In this document: piece after piece, positions 1-9,996 of the stretch
Layout: every line of letters begins with the position of its first letter
How positions within the stretch are numbered: the first letter of the stretch is position 1
Origin: an uncultured Acidimicrobiales bacterium
Lineage (GTDB): Bacteria > Actinomycetota > Acidimicrobiia > Acidimicrobiales > SZUA-35
Direction of reading: 5' to 3'
Assembly (NCBI GenBank): GCA_938029215.1
Contig: CALHFG010000059.1
Span: 1 to 49,763 of the forward strand
Length of the DNA stretch: 49,763 nt
The notes under the pieces: model-generated
The model's database searches: none
Seen by the model: only the letters and a program-made list of their open reading frames with translations
What the model was told of the DNA's origin: nothing
Made by a program: the position numbers and the translations under genes

Positions 1-41
1 CTACTAATAGTTTCACCCCTCTCATAGGAGTATCCCCGCAC

Positions 42-1883
42 ATGGCAAAAGCCGTAGGAATCGACCTTGGAACCACGAACTCGGTGGTTTCCGTACTTGA
101 AGCCGGCGAGCCGGTTGTTATCCCCAACGCTGAAGGCGCCCGCACCACCCCGTCGGTGGTTGCATTCAACAAAGAGGGCGAAGTCCTGGTAGGCGAAGTC
201 GCTAAGCGTCAGGCAATTACCAACCCCGACCGCACCATTCGCTCGGTCAAGCGCCACATGGGCACCGGGTGGAAGATCGATATTGACGGCAAGGCCTATA
301 CCTCTCAAGAGATCAGCGCCCGCACGCTCATGAAACTCAAGCGCGACGCCGAGGCCTACCTGGGCGACACCGTTACCCAAGCCGTGATCACCGTCCCCGC
401 CTACTTCGACGATGCGCAGCGGACCGCCACCCAGGAAGCTGGCCAGATCGCCGGCCTCGAAGTTCTCCGGATCATCAACGAGCCCACTGCGGCTGCGTTG
501 GCTTATGGCCTCGACAGTGAGAACGACGACCAGACCATCCTTGTGTTCGACCTCGGCGGCGGCACCTTCGACGTGTCGGTCCTGGAGATCGGCGACGGTG
601 TGTTCGAGGTAAAGAGCACCAGCGGTGACACCGAGCTCGGTGGTGACGACTGGGACCAGGCCGTCATCGACTGGATGGTCGCAGAGTTCAAGGGCAGCAA
701 CGGCGTTGATCTGGGCAAGGACAAGATGGCCGCCCAGCGCCTCAAGGAAGCCGCCGAGAAGGCCAAGATCGAACTGAGCCAGGTGCAGCAAACCAGCATC
801 AACCTCCCGTTCATCACCGCCAACGAGAACGGCCCGCTCCATATGGAGCTCAACCTGACCCGCTCCAAGTTCCAGGACCTCACCTCAGATCTCGTACAGC
901 GGGTGAAGAAGCCCGTAGAGGCTGCGCTGTCCGACGCGAATCTGAAGATCGGCGACCTCGACCACGTGGTCATGGTCGGCGGTTCCACCCGTATGCCCGC
1001 CATCACCGAACTGGTTGAGGAGCTCACCGGCAAGGAAGCCAACAAGTCGGTCAACCCCGACGAGGTTGTTGCAGTGGGCGCGGCGGTTCAGGCCGGCGTG
1101 CTGCGCGGCGACGTGAAGGACATTCTTCTGCTCGACGTCACTCCTCTTTCGCTGGGAATCGAGACCAAGGGTTCGGTCATGCACAAGCTGATCGAGCGGA
1201 ACACCACCATTCCTACCCATGCGTCAGAGGTCTTCACGACGGCGGAGGACAACCAGCCTTCTGTTGAAATCCATGTGCTGCAGGGCGAGCGTGAGATTGC
1301 CAACTACAACAAGACACTGGGCAAGTTCCAGCTGGTCGACCTCCCGCCCGCTCCCCGCGGTGTGCCTCAGATCGAGGTCAGCTTCGACATCGACGCCAAC
1401 GGCATCGTGAATGTAAGCGCCAAGGACCGAGCCACCGGTAAGGAGCAGAGCATCACGATCACCGGTCAGTCCACACTCGACAAGGACGACATCGATCAGA
1501 TGATCAAGGATGCCGAAGCCCACGCTGAGGAAGACCTCAAGCGCAAGGAAGAGGCAGAGATTCGCAATCAGGCCGACAGCCTCGTCTACCAGACCGAAAA
1601 GCTGATAAAGGACCAGGGCGACAAGCTCGACGACGCGGAGAAGTCCAACGTCGAAGAACTCCTCGCCGAATCCAAGACCGCTCTCGCCGGCACCGACGTC
1701 GATGCGATCAAGGACGCGACCGAGAAACTTGCGGCCGCCAGCCAAAGCATGGGCGCCAAGCTCTATGAGCAGGCAGCAGCTCAGGCCAATGAGGGCGGTG
1801 GGTCCGACGGAGAGTCGATCAGCGATGACGATGTCGTCGACGCCGAGATCATTGAAGAGGACGACGACAGCGAGGAAGCGTGA
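42..1883 (+). CDS. dnaK: Chaperone protein DnaK (Hsp70)
   Basis: This is the Hsp70 chaperone, which binds unfolded peptides in the cytoplasm under ATP control with GrpE and DnaJ. The nucleotide-binding domain shows GIDLGTTNS at residues 6-14, [10 protein letters not shown] at about 170-179 and VGGSTRMP. The C-terminus is the usual acidic tail. The stretch after residue 75 is short, as in monoderm-type DnaK that lacks the Gram-negative insert. At 613 aa it has normal length. An AGGAG at 26-30 precedes the ATG. The stop overlaps the grpE start by four bases, so this is the first gene of a grpE-dnaJ-hspR-clpB heat-shock operon. Its promoter, and any HspR operator, lie left of the window. Confidence 0.99.
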   Translation: MAKAVGIDLGTTNSVVSVLEAGEPVVIPNAEGARTTPSVVAFNKEGEVLVGEVAKRQAITNPDRTIRSVKRHMGTGWKIDIDGKAYTSQEISARTLMKLKRDAEAYLGDTVTQAVITVPAYFDDAQRTATQEAGQIAGLEVLRIINEPTAAALAYGLDSENDDQTILVFDLGGGTFDVSVLEIGDGVFEVKSTSGDTELGGDDWDQAVIDWMVAEFKGSNGVDLGKDKMAAQRLKEAAEKAKIELSQVQQTSINLPFITANENGPLHMELNLTRSKFQDLTSDLVQRVKKPVEAALSDANLKIGDLDHVVMVGGSTRMPAITELVEELTGKEANKSVNPDEVVAVGAAVQAGVLRGDVKDILLLDVTPLSLGIETKGSVMHKLIERNTTIPTHASEVFTTAEDNQPSVEIHVLQGEREIANYNKTLGKFQLVDLPPAPRGVPQIEVSFDIDANGIVNVSAKDRATGKEQSITITGQSTLDKDDIDQMIKDAEAHAEEDLKRKEEAEIRNQADSLVYQTEKLIKDQGDKLDDAEKSNVEELLAESKTALAGTDVDAIKDATEKLAAASQSMGAKLYEQAAAQANEGGGSDGESISDDDVVDAEIIEEDDDSEEA

Positions 1884-2464
1884 GCGACCAAGCGAACGAG
1901 CCCGAAGACAGCGGGCTGTCCGACACCGAGGTTCCCGATGACCTCTCGTCCCTAGAGGACACGCCCCCGGCCCAGGCGGAGAACCCGTCCGCCCCCGAGC
2001 CTGAAGCTGAGGTCGATGAACCGTTGACCGTCGAGGATCTTGTGGTCACGCTCGAAGCAACAGCTGCTGAGCGCGATCAATACCTCGATTCGTTGAGGCG
2101 AGTTCAGGCCGAGTTCGAGAACTACAAGAAGGCGGTAGCGAAGCGATCCGTCGACGAGCGCGAGCGAGCAAACGACAAGATCGTTACCGAGCTCCTGCCG
2201 GTTCTTGATGCCTGCGAAGGCGCAGTGAAGAACGGAAGCGAGGACGTTGTCCCGGTGCAGAACCAACTCTTGGCTGCGCTGGAGCGACATGGTCTTGAAA
2301 AGTCTGACCCCGCCGAGCAACCGTTCGATCCTGAACAGCACGAAGCCGTTATGCATGAACCATCCGATGACGTTGACCAGCCCACCGTGGCTGAAGTGCT
2401 TCGTACCGGATACCTGTGGAAGGGTCGCACCCTGCGTCCTGCCATGGTTCGAGTAAAGGGTTGA
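1880..2464 (+). CDS. grpE: Nucleotide exchange factor GrpE
   Basis: GrpE releases ADP from DnaK. The 194-aa protein has an acidic, disordered N-terminus (about 1-55), a long helical and coiled-coil dimerisation segment (about 55-110, with [11 protein letters not shown]), and the C-terminal beta domain ending [14 protein letters not shown]. The GTG start overlaps the dnaK stop as GTGA, which indicates translational coupling. Length and position are typical for actinobacteria. Confidence 0.97.
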   Translation: MSDQANEPEDSGLSDTEVPDDLSSLEDTPPAQAENPSAPEPEAEVDEPLTVEDLVVTLEATAAERDQYLDSLRRVQAEFENYKKAVAKRSVDERERANDKIVTELLPVLDACEGAVKNGSEDVVPVQNQLLAALERHGLEKSDPAEQPFDPEQHEAVMHEPSDDVDQPTVAEVLRTGYLWKGRTLRPAMVRVKG

Positions 2465-2632
2465 TGCTGAGCGCCCTGGCATCGTCCGTACTTGGCCTAG
2501 CCACGTCTACGCCGAAGCGACCCGTAGGTCCGGAGGGCCGTGAAGGGAGTTCGTTTCGCGAGGAACGAGCAAACGCACGAGTGAGGACACGGGCCGGGAG
2601 GACCGCAGGCGAGTGGAGGCAAGGAGGTAACA

Positions 2633-3769
2633 GTGGCTCCCAACAGTGACTGGTTTGAAAAGGACTACTACAAAGCTCTCGGGGTGAAGGCCGACGCCTC
2701 CGACAAAGACATCAAGAAGGCCTATCGCAAGCTGGCGAGCCAATATCACCCGGACAAGAACAAGGGTGATGCCAAGTCAGAGGAGCGATTCAAAGAGATT
2801 TCCGCGGCCTATGACGTGGTGGGTGATGAGGCCAAGCGTAAGGAATACGACGAGGTCCGCCGGATGGGCCCGATGGGTCGCGCGTTTGGCGGGGCCGGTG
2901 GTTTCCCGGGTGGTGGCGGCAACCGCGGCGCCAGCCGATCCTTTGATGTGGGCGATCTGTCCGACCTTCTTGGAGGAATCTTCGGTGGCGCGGGTGGCGG
3001 CGCATCCTCGAACAATCGGGGTCGAGCCGGAGGGCCACGTAAGGGCTCTGATCTCGGTGCCAACCTGACGTTGAGTTTTGCCGATGCCGTCACCGGGGTC
3101 ACCACCTCGGTCCATCTCACCTCCGACGGTGCCTGCACCACGTGCTTCGGGTCTGGGGCCGCCCCCGGTACCCAACCCGACAACTGCCACCGATGCGGCG
3201 GCCGCGGTGTGCTCGACGACAACCAGGGCATGTTCTCGCTCTCTCAGCCGTGCGACCTGTGCGGTGGTCGAGGCAAGATCGTTATCAACCCCTGCAACAC
3301 CTGCAGTGGTTCGGGCCTCGTACGGCGCCCCCGTCAGGTGAAGGTTCGAATCCCCGCGGGCGTGAAGGACGGACAGAAGATCCGTCTCGCCGGTAAAGGT
3401 GCCCCGGGTGTGAACGGTGGGCCAAAGGGTGACCTCGTCGTCGAACTGCAGGTAGGCAAACACGACGTATTCGGACGCCGTGGCAACGACCTTACGATCA
3501 CTGTTCCCATCACCGTGTTGGAAGCCGCGGAAGGCGCCGACATCAAGGTGCCCACCCTCGACGGAAGCGCGAAGACCGTGCGAATCCCGGCGGGGACCCC
3601 CTCGGGCCGCACGTTCAGAATCAAAGGCGCCGGCGTGGTTACTAAGAAGGCCACAGGCAACCTGCTCGTCACCGTAGAAGTCGCCGTGCCCACCGATCTC
3701 ACCGCTCAGCAGGCCGAAGCGCTCGCTGACCTCTCCGACCCAAACGTCCGTGACCATCTCTTCAAGTAA
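2633..3769 (+). CDS. dnaJ: Chaperone protein DnaJ
   Basis: DnaJ is the co-chaperone that delivers clients to DnaK and stimulates its ATPase. The J domain (about 10-75) carries HPD at residues 39-41. A Gly/Phe-rich linker follows (about 85-130). Four CxxCxGxG-type zinc motifs come next (CTTCFGSG, CHRCGGRG, CDLCGGRG, CNTCSGSG), and then the C-terminal substrate domains. The GTG start at 2633 is chosen because AAGGAGG lies at 2621-2627. A 168-bp spacer separates it from grpE, longer than the other junctions, and I see no other feature there. It is a full-length type I DnaJ. Confidence 0.97.
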   Translation: MAPNSDWFEKDYYKALGVKADASDKDIKKAYRKLASQYHPDKNKGDAKSEERFKEISAAYDVVGDEAKRKEYDEVRRMGPMGRAFGGAGGFPGGGGNRGASRSFDVGDLSDLLGGIFGGAGGGASSNNRGRAGGPRKGSDLGANLTLSFADAVTGVTTSVHLTSDGACTTCFGSGAAPGTQPDNCHRCGGRGVLDDNQGMFSLSQPCDLCGGRGKIVINPCNTCSGSGLVRRPRQVKVRIPAGVKDGQKIRLAGKGAPGVNGGPKGDLVVELQVGKHDVFGRRGNDLTITVPITVLEAAEGADIKVPTLDGSAKTVRIPAGTPSGRTFRIKGAGVVTKKATGNLLVTVEVAVPTDLTAQQAEALADLSDPNVRDHLFK

Positions 3770-3813
3770 GGCCGTTCTGTCAATGTCGTTGCCTCGTTTC
3801 TGAAAGGAAGCCA

Positions 3814-4212
3814 ATGGAGCACTACACCAAAGCCGTTTATGTCATCAGCGTCGCTGCCGAGTTGGCTGGCGTGCATCCCCAGACCCTTCGTATCTATGAA
3901 CGCAAGGGTTTGGTAGAGCCGGCGCGGACCTCGGGAGGTTCGCGCCGCTACTCCCAAGCCGATATCGACCGACTCAGCCGTATTGCGGAGATGACCGAGT
4001 CCGGGCTCAACCTCACCGGTGTCCTCACCGTGCTTGAGCTCGAGCAGAAGGTCGCCGAACTGTCCGAGGCCGTGCGGCAGCGTGACGCCAAGATCGAACA
4101 GCTACAGACCGAGGCGGCCACGGCGGTGCGCAACGCCCATCGCAGTCACCGACGTGACCTTGTTCCCCTTAGCCAAGAACTTTCCATCTACCGACGGCGC
4201 CGAATCTTCTAG
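3814..4212 (+). CDS. hspR: Heat-shock repressor HspR (MerR family)
   Basis: This is a MerR-type winged-helix regulator of 132 aa. In actinobacteria HspR represses the dnaK operon and clpB with DnaK as co-repressor. The N-terminal DNA-binding domain reads VISVAAELAGVHPQTLRIYE with the wing GSRRYSQADIDRL, and a coiled coil (LELEQKVAELSEAV) follows. A purine-rich AAAGGAAG precedes the ATG. HspR normally binds the HAIR palindrome (CTTGAGT-N7-ACTCAAG). I found no clear copy between hspR and clpB, and the dnaK promoter is outside the window. Confidence 0.95.
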   Translation: MEHYTKAVYVISVAAELAGVHPQTLRIYERKGLVEPARTSGGSRRYSQADIDRLSRIAEMTESGLNLTGVLTVLELEQKVAELSEAVRQRDAKIEQLQTEAATAVRNAHRSHRRDLVPLSQELSIYRRRRIF

Positions 4213-4320
4213 AAGGACAATCCAACACAGACCCAAGCTTGTGCGACAAACGGTGTTGCTCCTCCCGGAGGGATGGGGGCTGGATCGTTTGAACCGCCAA
4301 GGCTGACGGAGAGCATTGTG

Positions 4321-4410
4321 TAGCGGCGAAGCCAAGCATCCCCGGCGTTTGAGGGGTCCCCCTGAAAGGGAAGACGCAGGCTTCGTGAGTGGACGCAATC
4401 GCTTTACCCA
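4321..4410 (+). repeat. Dispersed GC-hairpin repeat, copy 1
   Basis: The 251-bp gap between hspR and clpB holds a degenerate unit of the repeat family that recurs at 15543-15787 and 49283-49763. Shared blocks are GGCGTTTGAGGGG, CCCCCTGAAAGGG, CGCAGGCTTCGTGAGTGGAC and GCTTTACCCA. The sequence just upstream (4255-4275, with CCCGGAGGGATG) also recurs near 49530. The clpB promoter must lie inside or beside this element. Confidence 0.75.
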
Positions 4411-4463
4411 GATGCCTAAGTGTCAAACAGAACCACGAGCCAAGAACGAAGGAGTACGCAACA

Positions 4464-6971
4464 ATGGCCAATTACGATCCCAACAAGTGGACGCTCAAGA
4501 CACAGGAAGCGATTGCGGCTTCCATCGACCGGGCCAAGCAGGACTCTCATGCTGAGGTAAGTCCGGACCACCTTCTGCTCTCCCTGCTCGGTCAGGCCGA
4601 GGGTGTTGTTCTGCCCCTCCTGTCGAAGCTGGGCAAGCAACCGGCAGCGCTGAAGACCGAACTGGAAGCTGCACTGGCCTCGCTCCCCAAGGCGTTCGGG
4701 TCCGAGGCCCGGTTCTCCAAGCAGTTCAACCGTGTCATGTCCGACGCCGACTCGGTGCGCAAGGATCTCAACGACGACTATCTGTCTACCGAGCACCTTC
4801 TGCTCGGCCTGGCCAATCCCGACCCCGGTGGCAAAACTGCGGCACGGCTCGACCTCCGGCGCGATGATTTGCTCGCAGCTTTGCAGGACGTTCGAGGGTC
4901 CCATCGTGTTACTAGTCAGAATCCCGAAGACTCCTTCCAAGCCCTGGAGAAGTACGGCCACGACATCACTGCGGCCGCACGGGCCGGCAAGCTCGACCCG
5001 GTCATCGGCCGCGATGACGAGATCCGACGGGTGATTCAGGTTCTGAGCCGTCGTACCAAGAACAATCCGGTCCTCATCGGCGAGCCAGGGGTTGGCAAGA
5101 CCGCGATCGCGGAGGGACTGGCTCAGCGAATCATCGAAGGCGACGTTCCCGAAAGCCTCAAGGATCGACGCGTCATCAGCCTCGACATGTCTGCGATGTT
5201 GGCGGGAGCAAAATTCCGCGGTGATTTCGAGGAACGCCTCAAGGCGGTGCTCAAGGAAATCACCGACTCGGCTGGTGAAGTCATCACCTTCATCGACGAG
5301 ATGCACACCGTCGTGGGCGCGGGTGCTGGCGGCGAGAGCCCCATGGATGCCTCCAACATGCTGAAGCCCATGCTCGCACGCGGCGAGCTCCGTATGGTCG
5401 GAGCGACCACCCTGGATGAGTATCGAAAGTATGTAGAGAAAGATCCCGCTCTCGAGCGTCGGTTCCAGCAGGTCTTTGTTGGTGAGCCCTCGGTCGAAGC
5501 ATCGATCGCCATCCTGCGTGGACTGAAGGAACGCTACGAAGTTCACCACGGCGTCCGTATTCAAGACTCTGCCCTCATCGCTGCGGCGATGATGTCGGAC
5601 CGTTACATCAGCGGTCGATTCCTGCCCGACAAGGCCATCGACCTGATGGACGAGGCCGCATCCAAGCTGCGAATCGAGATCGACTCGGTCCCGACTGAGA
5701 TCGATGTTGTCGAACGGCGGATTCGGCAAATGGAGATGGAGCAGGTAGCTCTGCAGAAAGAGACCGACGATGCGTCGTCGGTTCGTTTGGCCGAACTTCA
5801 GGTTGAACTTGCCGACCTTCAAGAGCAGTCGGCCGGGATGAGGGCCCACTGGCAAAACGAAAAAGAAGCGATTGCAACTATCCAGCGAGTGAAGGAAGAG
5901 CTGGACGTGCTCAACCGGCAGGTTGAGCGAGAGAGCGATCTCGAAAAGGCCGCTGAACTTCGCTACGGCAAGATTCCCGCCCTCGAACGCCAGGTGGAAG
6001 AGGCAACGAACGCACTGGACAGTCTGCAGGACACCCAGACGATGCTGAAGGAAGAAGTCGACGAGGAAGACATCGCCGAGGTGGTTGCACGGGCCACGGG
6101 CATCCCTCTCAGTCGGTTGATGGAGGGCGAAAGCCGAAAACTTCTGCGTCTGGAAGACGAGCTTCATCAACGGGTGATCGGCCAGGATGATGCTGTCGCA
6201 GCAGTGAGCGCTGCGATCCGGCGCAGTCGGGCAGGACTATCTGATCCGAACCGTCCGATCGGTAGCTTCTTGTTCTTGGGACCGACTGGCGTCGGCAAGA
6301 CCGAGCTGGCTCGATCGCTGGCGGACTTCTTGTTCGACGACGAGCGTGCGATGACTCGTATCGACATGAGCGAGTACATGGAGAAGCATGCGGTCAGTCG
6401 TCTGATCGGCGCTCCACCCGGCTACGTCGGGTACGACCAAGGCGGCCAGCTCACCGAAGCTGTTCGGCGACGCCCCTATGCCGTGGTGCTGCTCGACGAA
6501 GTAGAGAAAGCACACGCCGACGTGTTCAACGTGTTGCTCCAGCTGCTCGATGACGGCCGCCTCACCGATGGTCAGGGTCGTACGGTCGACTTCACCAACA
6601 CCGTCTTGATCATGACGTCGAATTTGCCGGGTGATCCCAAGGACTTCTTCCGGCCCGAGTTCATCAACCGTGTGGACGACATTGTTCGATTTAGCGAACT
6701 GAGTGAGGATCATCTCACCGGGATCATCGAGATCCAGTTGGCCAGTTTGGCCCGACGCCTGTCGGATCGACGTCTCGACCTGGTCGTTTCCGACGCCGCA
6801 AAGTCGAAGCTCGTGAGCATCGGATACGACCCGGCATTCGGTGCTCGTCCGCTGAAGAGGGTGATCCAAAAGGAAGTCGGCGATCGTATCGCCCTGCGCC
6901 TTCTCGAAGGAGACGTTCCTGATGGGTCAACGATTTCGGTCGACGACGAGCTTGAGGTGTCGATTTCTTAG
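4464..6971 (+). CDS. clpB: ATP-dependent disaggregase ClpB
   Basis: ClpB is the hexameric AAA+ disaggregase that works with DnaK. The order is an N-domain (about 1-145), NBD1 with Walker A GEPGVGKT, a coiled-coil middle domain (about 390-515), and NBD2 with Walker A GPTGVGKT and the pore loop GYVGYDQGG. The start at 4464 ([10 protein letters not shown]) is preferred because GAAGGAG lies at 4447-4453. The frame remains open to 4389, but that part runs through the repeat. At 835 aa it is slightly short: between TSNL and FRPEFINR only about six residues remain where most ClpB proteins have a longer NBD2 segment. The stop overlaps that of the convergent gene by a few bases. Confidence 0.97.
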   Translation: MANYDPNKWTLKTQEAIAASIDRAKQDSHAEVSPDHLLLSLLGQAEGVVLPLLSKLGKQPAALKTELEAALASLPKAFGSEARFSKQFNRVMSDADSVRKDLNDDYLSTEHLLLGLANPDPGGKTAARLDLRRDDLLAALQDVRGSHRVTSQNPEDSFQALEKYGHDITAAARAGKLDPVIGRDDEIRRVIQVLSRRTKNNPVLIGEPGVGKTAIAEGLAQRIIEGDVPESLKDRRVISLDMSAMLAGAKFRGDFEERLKAVLKEITDSAGEVITFIDEMHTVVGAGAGGESPMDASNMLKPMLARGELRMVGATTLDEYRKYVEKDPALERRFQQVFVGEPSVEASIAILRGLKERYEVHHGVRIQDSALIAAAMMSDRYISGRFLPDKAIDLMDEAASKLRIEIDSVPTEIDVVERRIRQMEMEQVALQKETDDASSVRLAELQVELADLQEQSAGMRAHWQNEKEAIATIQRVKEELDVLNRQVERESDLEKAAELRYGKIPALERQVEEATNALDSLQDTQTMLKEEVDEEDIAEVVARATGIPLSRLMEGESRKLLRLEDELHQRVIGQDDAVAAVSAAIRRSRAGLSDPNRPIGSFLFLGPTGVGKTELARSLADFLFDDERAMTRIDMSEYMEKHAVSRLIGAPPGYVGYDQGGQLTEAVRRRPYAVVLLDEVEKAHADVFNVLLQLLDDGRLTDGQGRTVDFTNTVLIMTSNLPGDPKDFFRPEFINRVDDIVRFSELSEDHLTGIIEIQLASLARRLSDRRLDLVVSDAAKSKLVSIGYDPAFGARPLKRVIQKEVGDRIALRLLEGDVPDGSTISVDDELEVSIS

Positions 6972-8119
6972 AGGCCTCTGATCGTGGTCTTCACGACCCC
7001 GAGCTCCTTGCCGGTGATCCAGTCGTAGGAAACGATCGTGGCCTTGCTCGATCCCTTCTTTAGCGGCGTAACCAAGAAGTCGTAGCGTTCGGCGGCGGCC
7101 GCTTCGAGCGGTTCGGTCAGCTCGAATGGTTGGGCAAAGTTGGGTGCCAGTCCGTCGAAGGGTCGCCCGTCGCTGGCGATCACTTCGACTCGCAGTTTGC
7201 CACTGTCGATCCCCTCAAACCAGATCGAGTGTCTGGTGTAGGAGGCGTGGGCGTAACGGATAAGGATCGGCTCGCCGCCCACTTTGCCCTCCGTTGCCAC
7301 GCTCTTGTTCGAGATCACTCGGCGTGGGTTGGTCTTTCCTCGCCGCATCGGCTGGAACTGTCCGTTGATATGAAAGTAGACGGGATTGAATTGATTCAGC
7401 CCAGCGTCGCCGCCCTTCATTCCCGCTGCGTGCCCTAGGTCTCGCCAGGTGGGATCAACCTCTCCGACCGCCCACACGCGCTCGGCTGCGATGTCGTAGG
7501 TTGGCCCATTGTGGAAGGCGGTACCGGGTCCTTCGATCGGATCCACGATCAACGATCCGTACATCCCCATCTGGAAGTGAAGGGTGGTGTTGACGTGACA
7601 GTGATACAGGTAGGTGCCTGCGCCCCGCGTCTTTGGCCGCTCGTCGCCAAGTGCTCGAAACGGTGCGCCGGCGCTGAACTGGTAGGTGTAGGACCCCGTC
7701 ACTTCGAATGACGTATGCCCCACACCGTCGTTGTGGGTGTCGGATTCGATCCCGTGAAGATGCAGCGTGTGTTGGCGTTTCGCTGGCTTGATTTCCACGT
7801 GCACGATGTCGCCCTCGGTTACGCGCATCGGCGACGAGGGAAGGATCGGTTCCTTGTTGGCCCTGTTCTCCCGATCTTCAAAACCCCAGAACTCGATGTC
7901 CTCGCCGTCGGGCATTCGTTTCTTGCGTCCGTAGACCTTCATCTCGAATCGCTTGTCGGGCTTAACTCTCCCTGGTGTATCGACGCTGCCCAGCACGGGA
8001 GTCGAGTCGAAGAAGAACAGTGGGTCCGAGAAGTCATGATGATCGCCGGCTTTGGATCCTGCGCCTTCAAGGTCGGCGCCGTGCCCGTCGTCAAAGTTGC
8101 TGTGGTCGGTGTCGGTCAT
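6968..8119 (-). CDS. Cupredoxin / multicopper oxidase-like protein without signal peptide
   Basis: This 383-aa protein has at least two cupredoxin domains. Visible copper-ligand motifs are HLHG (H120 to G123) and [15 protein letters not shown] (HCH at 173-175, H181, M184 and M186). The second domain (about 200-383) shows no complete ligand set. No signal peptide or membrane segment is visible; the N-terminus is acidic and His-rich. The ATG at 8119 overlaps the stop of the upstream oxidase-like gene as ATGA, so the two are translationally coupled and probably form one complex. The substrate cannot be told from sequence; laccase-like, metal-oxidising and nitrite-reductase-like roles are all possible. 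Confidence 0.8.
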   Translation of the reverse strand: MTDTDHSNFDDGHGADLEGAGSKAGDHHDFSDPLFFFDSTPVLGSVDTPGRVKPDKRFEMKVYGRKKRMPDGEDIEFWGFEDRENRANKEPILPSSPMRVTEGDIVHVEIKPAKRQHTLHLHGIESDTHNDGVGHTSFEVTGSYTYQFSAGAPFRALGDERPKTRGAGTYLYHCHVNTTLHFQMGMYGSLIVDPIEGPGTAFHNGPTYDIAAERVWAVGEVDPTWRDLGHAAGMKGGDAGLNQFNPVYFHINGQFQPMRRGKTNPRRVISNKSVATEGKVGGEPILIRYAHASYTRHSIWFEGIDSGKLRVEVIASDGRPFDGLAPNFAQPFELTEPLEAAAAERYDFLVTPLKKGSSKATIVSYDWITGKELGVVKTTIRGL

Positions 8120-9795
8120 TTGATCTTCCAATCCGTCACGAGGCCTTGTGGGTACAGGCCACCGCCAGCTGTCTGTGATTGTTCAACATGACAATGCATG
8201 GGGAACTTTCCCTCCATGTCGGTGCCATGGAGCTCCTTCAGGAATGCGGCGCCATCGGGGTGCGGCGGCCAGTAGACGGCATTTGGCGGGATGTTGAACG
8301 GCAGGAAGATGTCTCGGGTCACGCCCGGTTTCATCATGACCTGGTCCTTCCACATGATTTGGTGCTCAAGTTGTTGGTCCGTCGACAGCACGTACACGTG
8401 GTTTCCGTGCATGTGCGGGCTATGTGTCGCGATTCCGGCGTTGACCATTCGGATGAGGGCCGGGTTGTCGAGACTGTCTTCGATGACGGTGTCAGGGGCC
8501 GTCTCGACATGCGCTGCGAGCGACCCCATTCGGCCATTGATCGTGAAGTACCGGGGAACGAAGTCCCTTGTGAACCGGCTCGGCTTGATCGTCCGGTCGG
8601 CCTGTGCCATCGCATTGAAAGCGGGGTCAATCTCGTTGAAGATCCAGACCCACTGCGAGGTGAACTCCCAGTACTGCAAGTCGAGCGCGGGGTGTGAACG
8701 CATGGTTCGGTCGGCGGGCATGACGAGCAGGGCCCCGTGAAGTCCAAGCACCCGATTGACCGGCAGATTGAGGGCGTCCTGGTAGAGGTAGGTTCCAGCG
8801 GAGGGTGCGGGAAATTGAAGTTCCACAGTCTCTCCTGGCGAGATGATCCCGCTATCCACGACGCCGTTGATTACGAAGCTGTGGTTTTCGTTGAGCGTGT
8901 TGGTCACACGAAGCTCGACCGTCTCACCTTCGTGTGTCCAGATGACCGGGCCCGGGGTGTGCAGTCCGTCGCGCTCCATCACGCCTTCACTCTCGAAGCC
9001 CCAGCCCCACATGTACACCGGGGTTCCATCGATCATTTTCTTTGTTCCCTCGTTGATGAACAGGGAGACACCTCGGCTCAACCATGGAGTGACATCGACC
9101 GGGGCAGCTGCGTGTGCCTTTTCGGTTGTCAGCGTCACGAGTCCACCCGAACCGATCGCAGCCGCAATCGTCCCCGCTGCCCCGAACTGCAACGCCTCGC
9201 GCCTGCTGAGAAGAGCCGCGGTCGATCCTGTGTGTCGCCCGGTTAGCGGATCGCGGGTTGGCTTCGTGGGGAGGCTTGCTTCAGATAGTGGAGCATTCGT
9301 GCGGTCGCGAAAACCGATGCCAGCCAACAACGCAATGGGCAGCAAGACGATTTGGGCGACCAGTGAGTCGCCGAACCCGTGGCGCACCGCCGGCCAGAGA
9401 CCTTGCTCGTCGGTGAGGTAAGACGCCCCAGGTGCGCTCGTTGGCTGCGGCGGAGCGAAGAGCAGATCATGGACCACGACGACGACAACAAAGGCCACCC
9501 CGAGAATCGAGCAGATCGCAATCGCATCCCAAACCAGACGGGCTCGGCGTCCGACGTCGAGGCGATCGGTGATGGGCCGTGCGAGCAAGATGGATCCGGC
9601 CGAAAGCAGCCACAGCAGTGGGAGGTAGGCAAGCGAGCCGAGCCAACTGCCGTCCAATCCTAAAACGCTGGTATGAAACCAACGCTCCCAGACAAGGAGC
9701 GCCGCAGCCAGCGCTCCCGACGTCACAACTACCGGCGCCAAGCCTCCGGCCCGGTCGATAGCAGCTTCCAACAACAGATCGTGATTCCGCCTCAC
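8116..9795 (-). CDS. Membrane-anchored multicopper oxidase-like protein with internal Tat motif
   Basis: The 559-aa protein starts with about four hydrophobic helices (roughly 20-40, 53-72, 90-112, 144-162). A twin-arginine-like segment follows (SRREALQFG at 197-205, then a hydrophobic stretch to about 221). The rest is a multicopper-oxidase-type periplasmic part. Near the C-terminus are SPHMHGNH (about 459-466) and MHCHVEQSQTAGGGLYPQG (about 533-551), which match the third-domain HxxHxH and HCHxxxH-type motifs. The first-domain HxHG position instead reads NHSFVINGV, and the HCH of that domain is YLYQDALN, so half of the usual trinuclear ligands are missing. They may be supplied by the coupled downstream protein. 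The GTG start has GAGAGG upstream. Confidence 0.82.
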   Translation of the reverse strand: MRRNHDLLLEAAIDRAGGLAPVVVTSGALAAALLVWERWFHTSVLGLDGSWLGSLAYLPLLWLLSAGSILLARPITDRLDVGRRARLVWDAIAICSILGVAFVVVVVVHDLLFAPPQPTSAPGASYLTDEQGLWPAVRHGFGDSLVAQIVLLPIALLAGIGFRDRTNAPLSEASLPTKPTRDPLTGRHTGSTAALLSRREALQFGAAGTIAAAIGSGGLVTLTTEKAHAAAPVDVTPWLSRGVSLFINEGTKKMIDGTPVYMWGWGFESEGVMERDGLHTPGPVIWTHEGETVELRVTNTLNENHSFVINGVVDSGIISPGETVELQFPAPSAGTYLYQDALNLPVNRVLGLHGALLVMPADRTMRSHPALDLQYWEFTSQWVWIFNEIDPAFNAMAQADRTIKPSRFTRDFVPRYFTINGRMGSLAAHVETAPDTVIEDSLDNPALIRMVNAGIATHSPHMHGNHVYVLSTDQQLEHQIMWKDQVMMKPGVTRDIFLPFNIPPNAVYWPPHPDGAAFLKELHGTDMEGKFPMHCHVEQSQTAGGGLYPQGLVTDWKIK

Positions 9796-9996
9796 GTTTG
9801 CCTCTCAGAAAGAACCCACCCGCAGGGTGGCTCGTTGACAGGAGATGCTCGCCCAGTTGTCCGCCCGCCCGATCTCCATCTCGGGTCTCTTTGTGTCTAG
9901 CACTCACCTGGCGTGGTTATCAAGCGCCTTCGGTGGGACGACCGCGGTGAAGCGAAGTCTCGGTGCGCCGTCTGGCACCGAGTACGGTCGGAGATT

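Noticed and set aside
2465-2632. A small gene in the grpE-dnaJ spacer
   Set aside because: The frames across it have no start with a ribosome-binding site and no recognisable peptide; only the dnaJ Shine-Dalgarno stands out.
2777-3814. A 345-codon open frame antisense to dnaJ
   Set aside because: It mirrors dnaJ codon structure, has no domain, and lies wholly over a well-conserved gene.
4213-4463. HspR operator (HAIR) upstream of clpB
   Set aside because: I looked for CTTGAGT-N7-ACTCAAG or a near match and did not find one; the space is occupied by the repeat.
4416-6170. A 584-codon open frame antisense to clpB
   Set aside because: In high-GC DNA the frame opposite a strong gene often stays open. 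It has no recognisable domains, and the plus-strand frame encodes complete ClpB.
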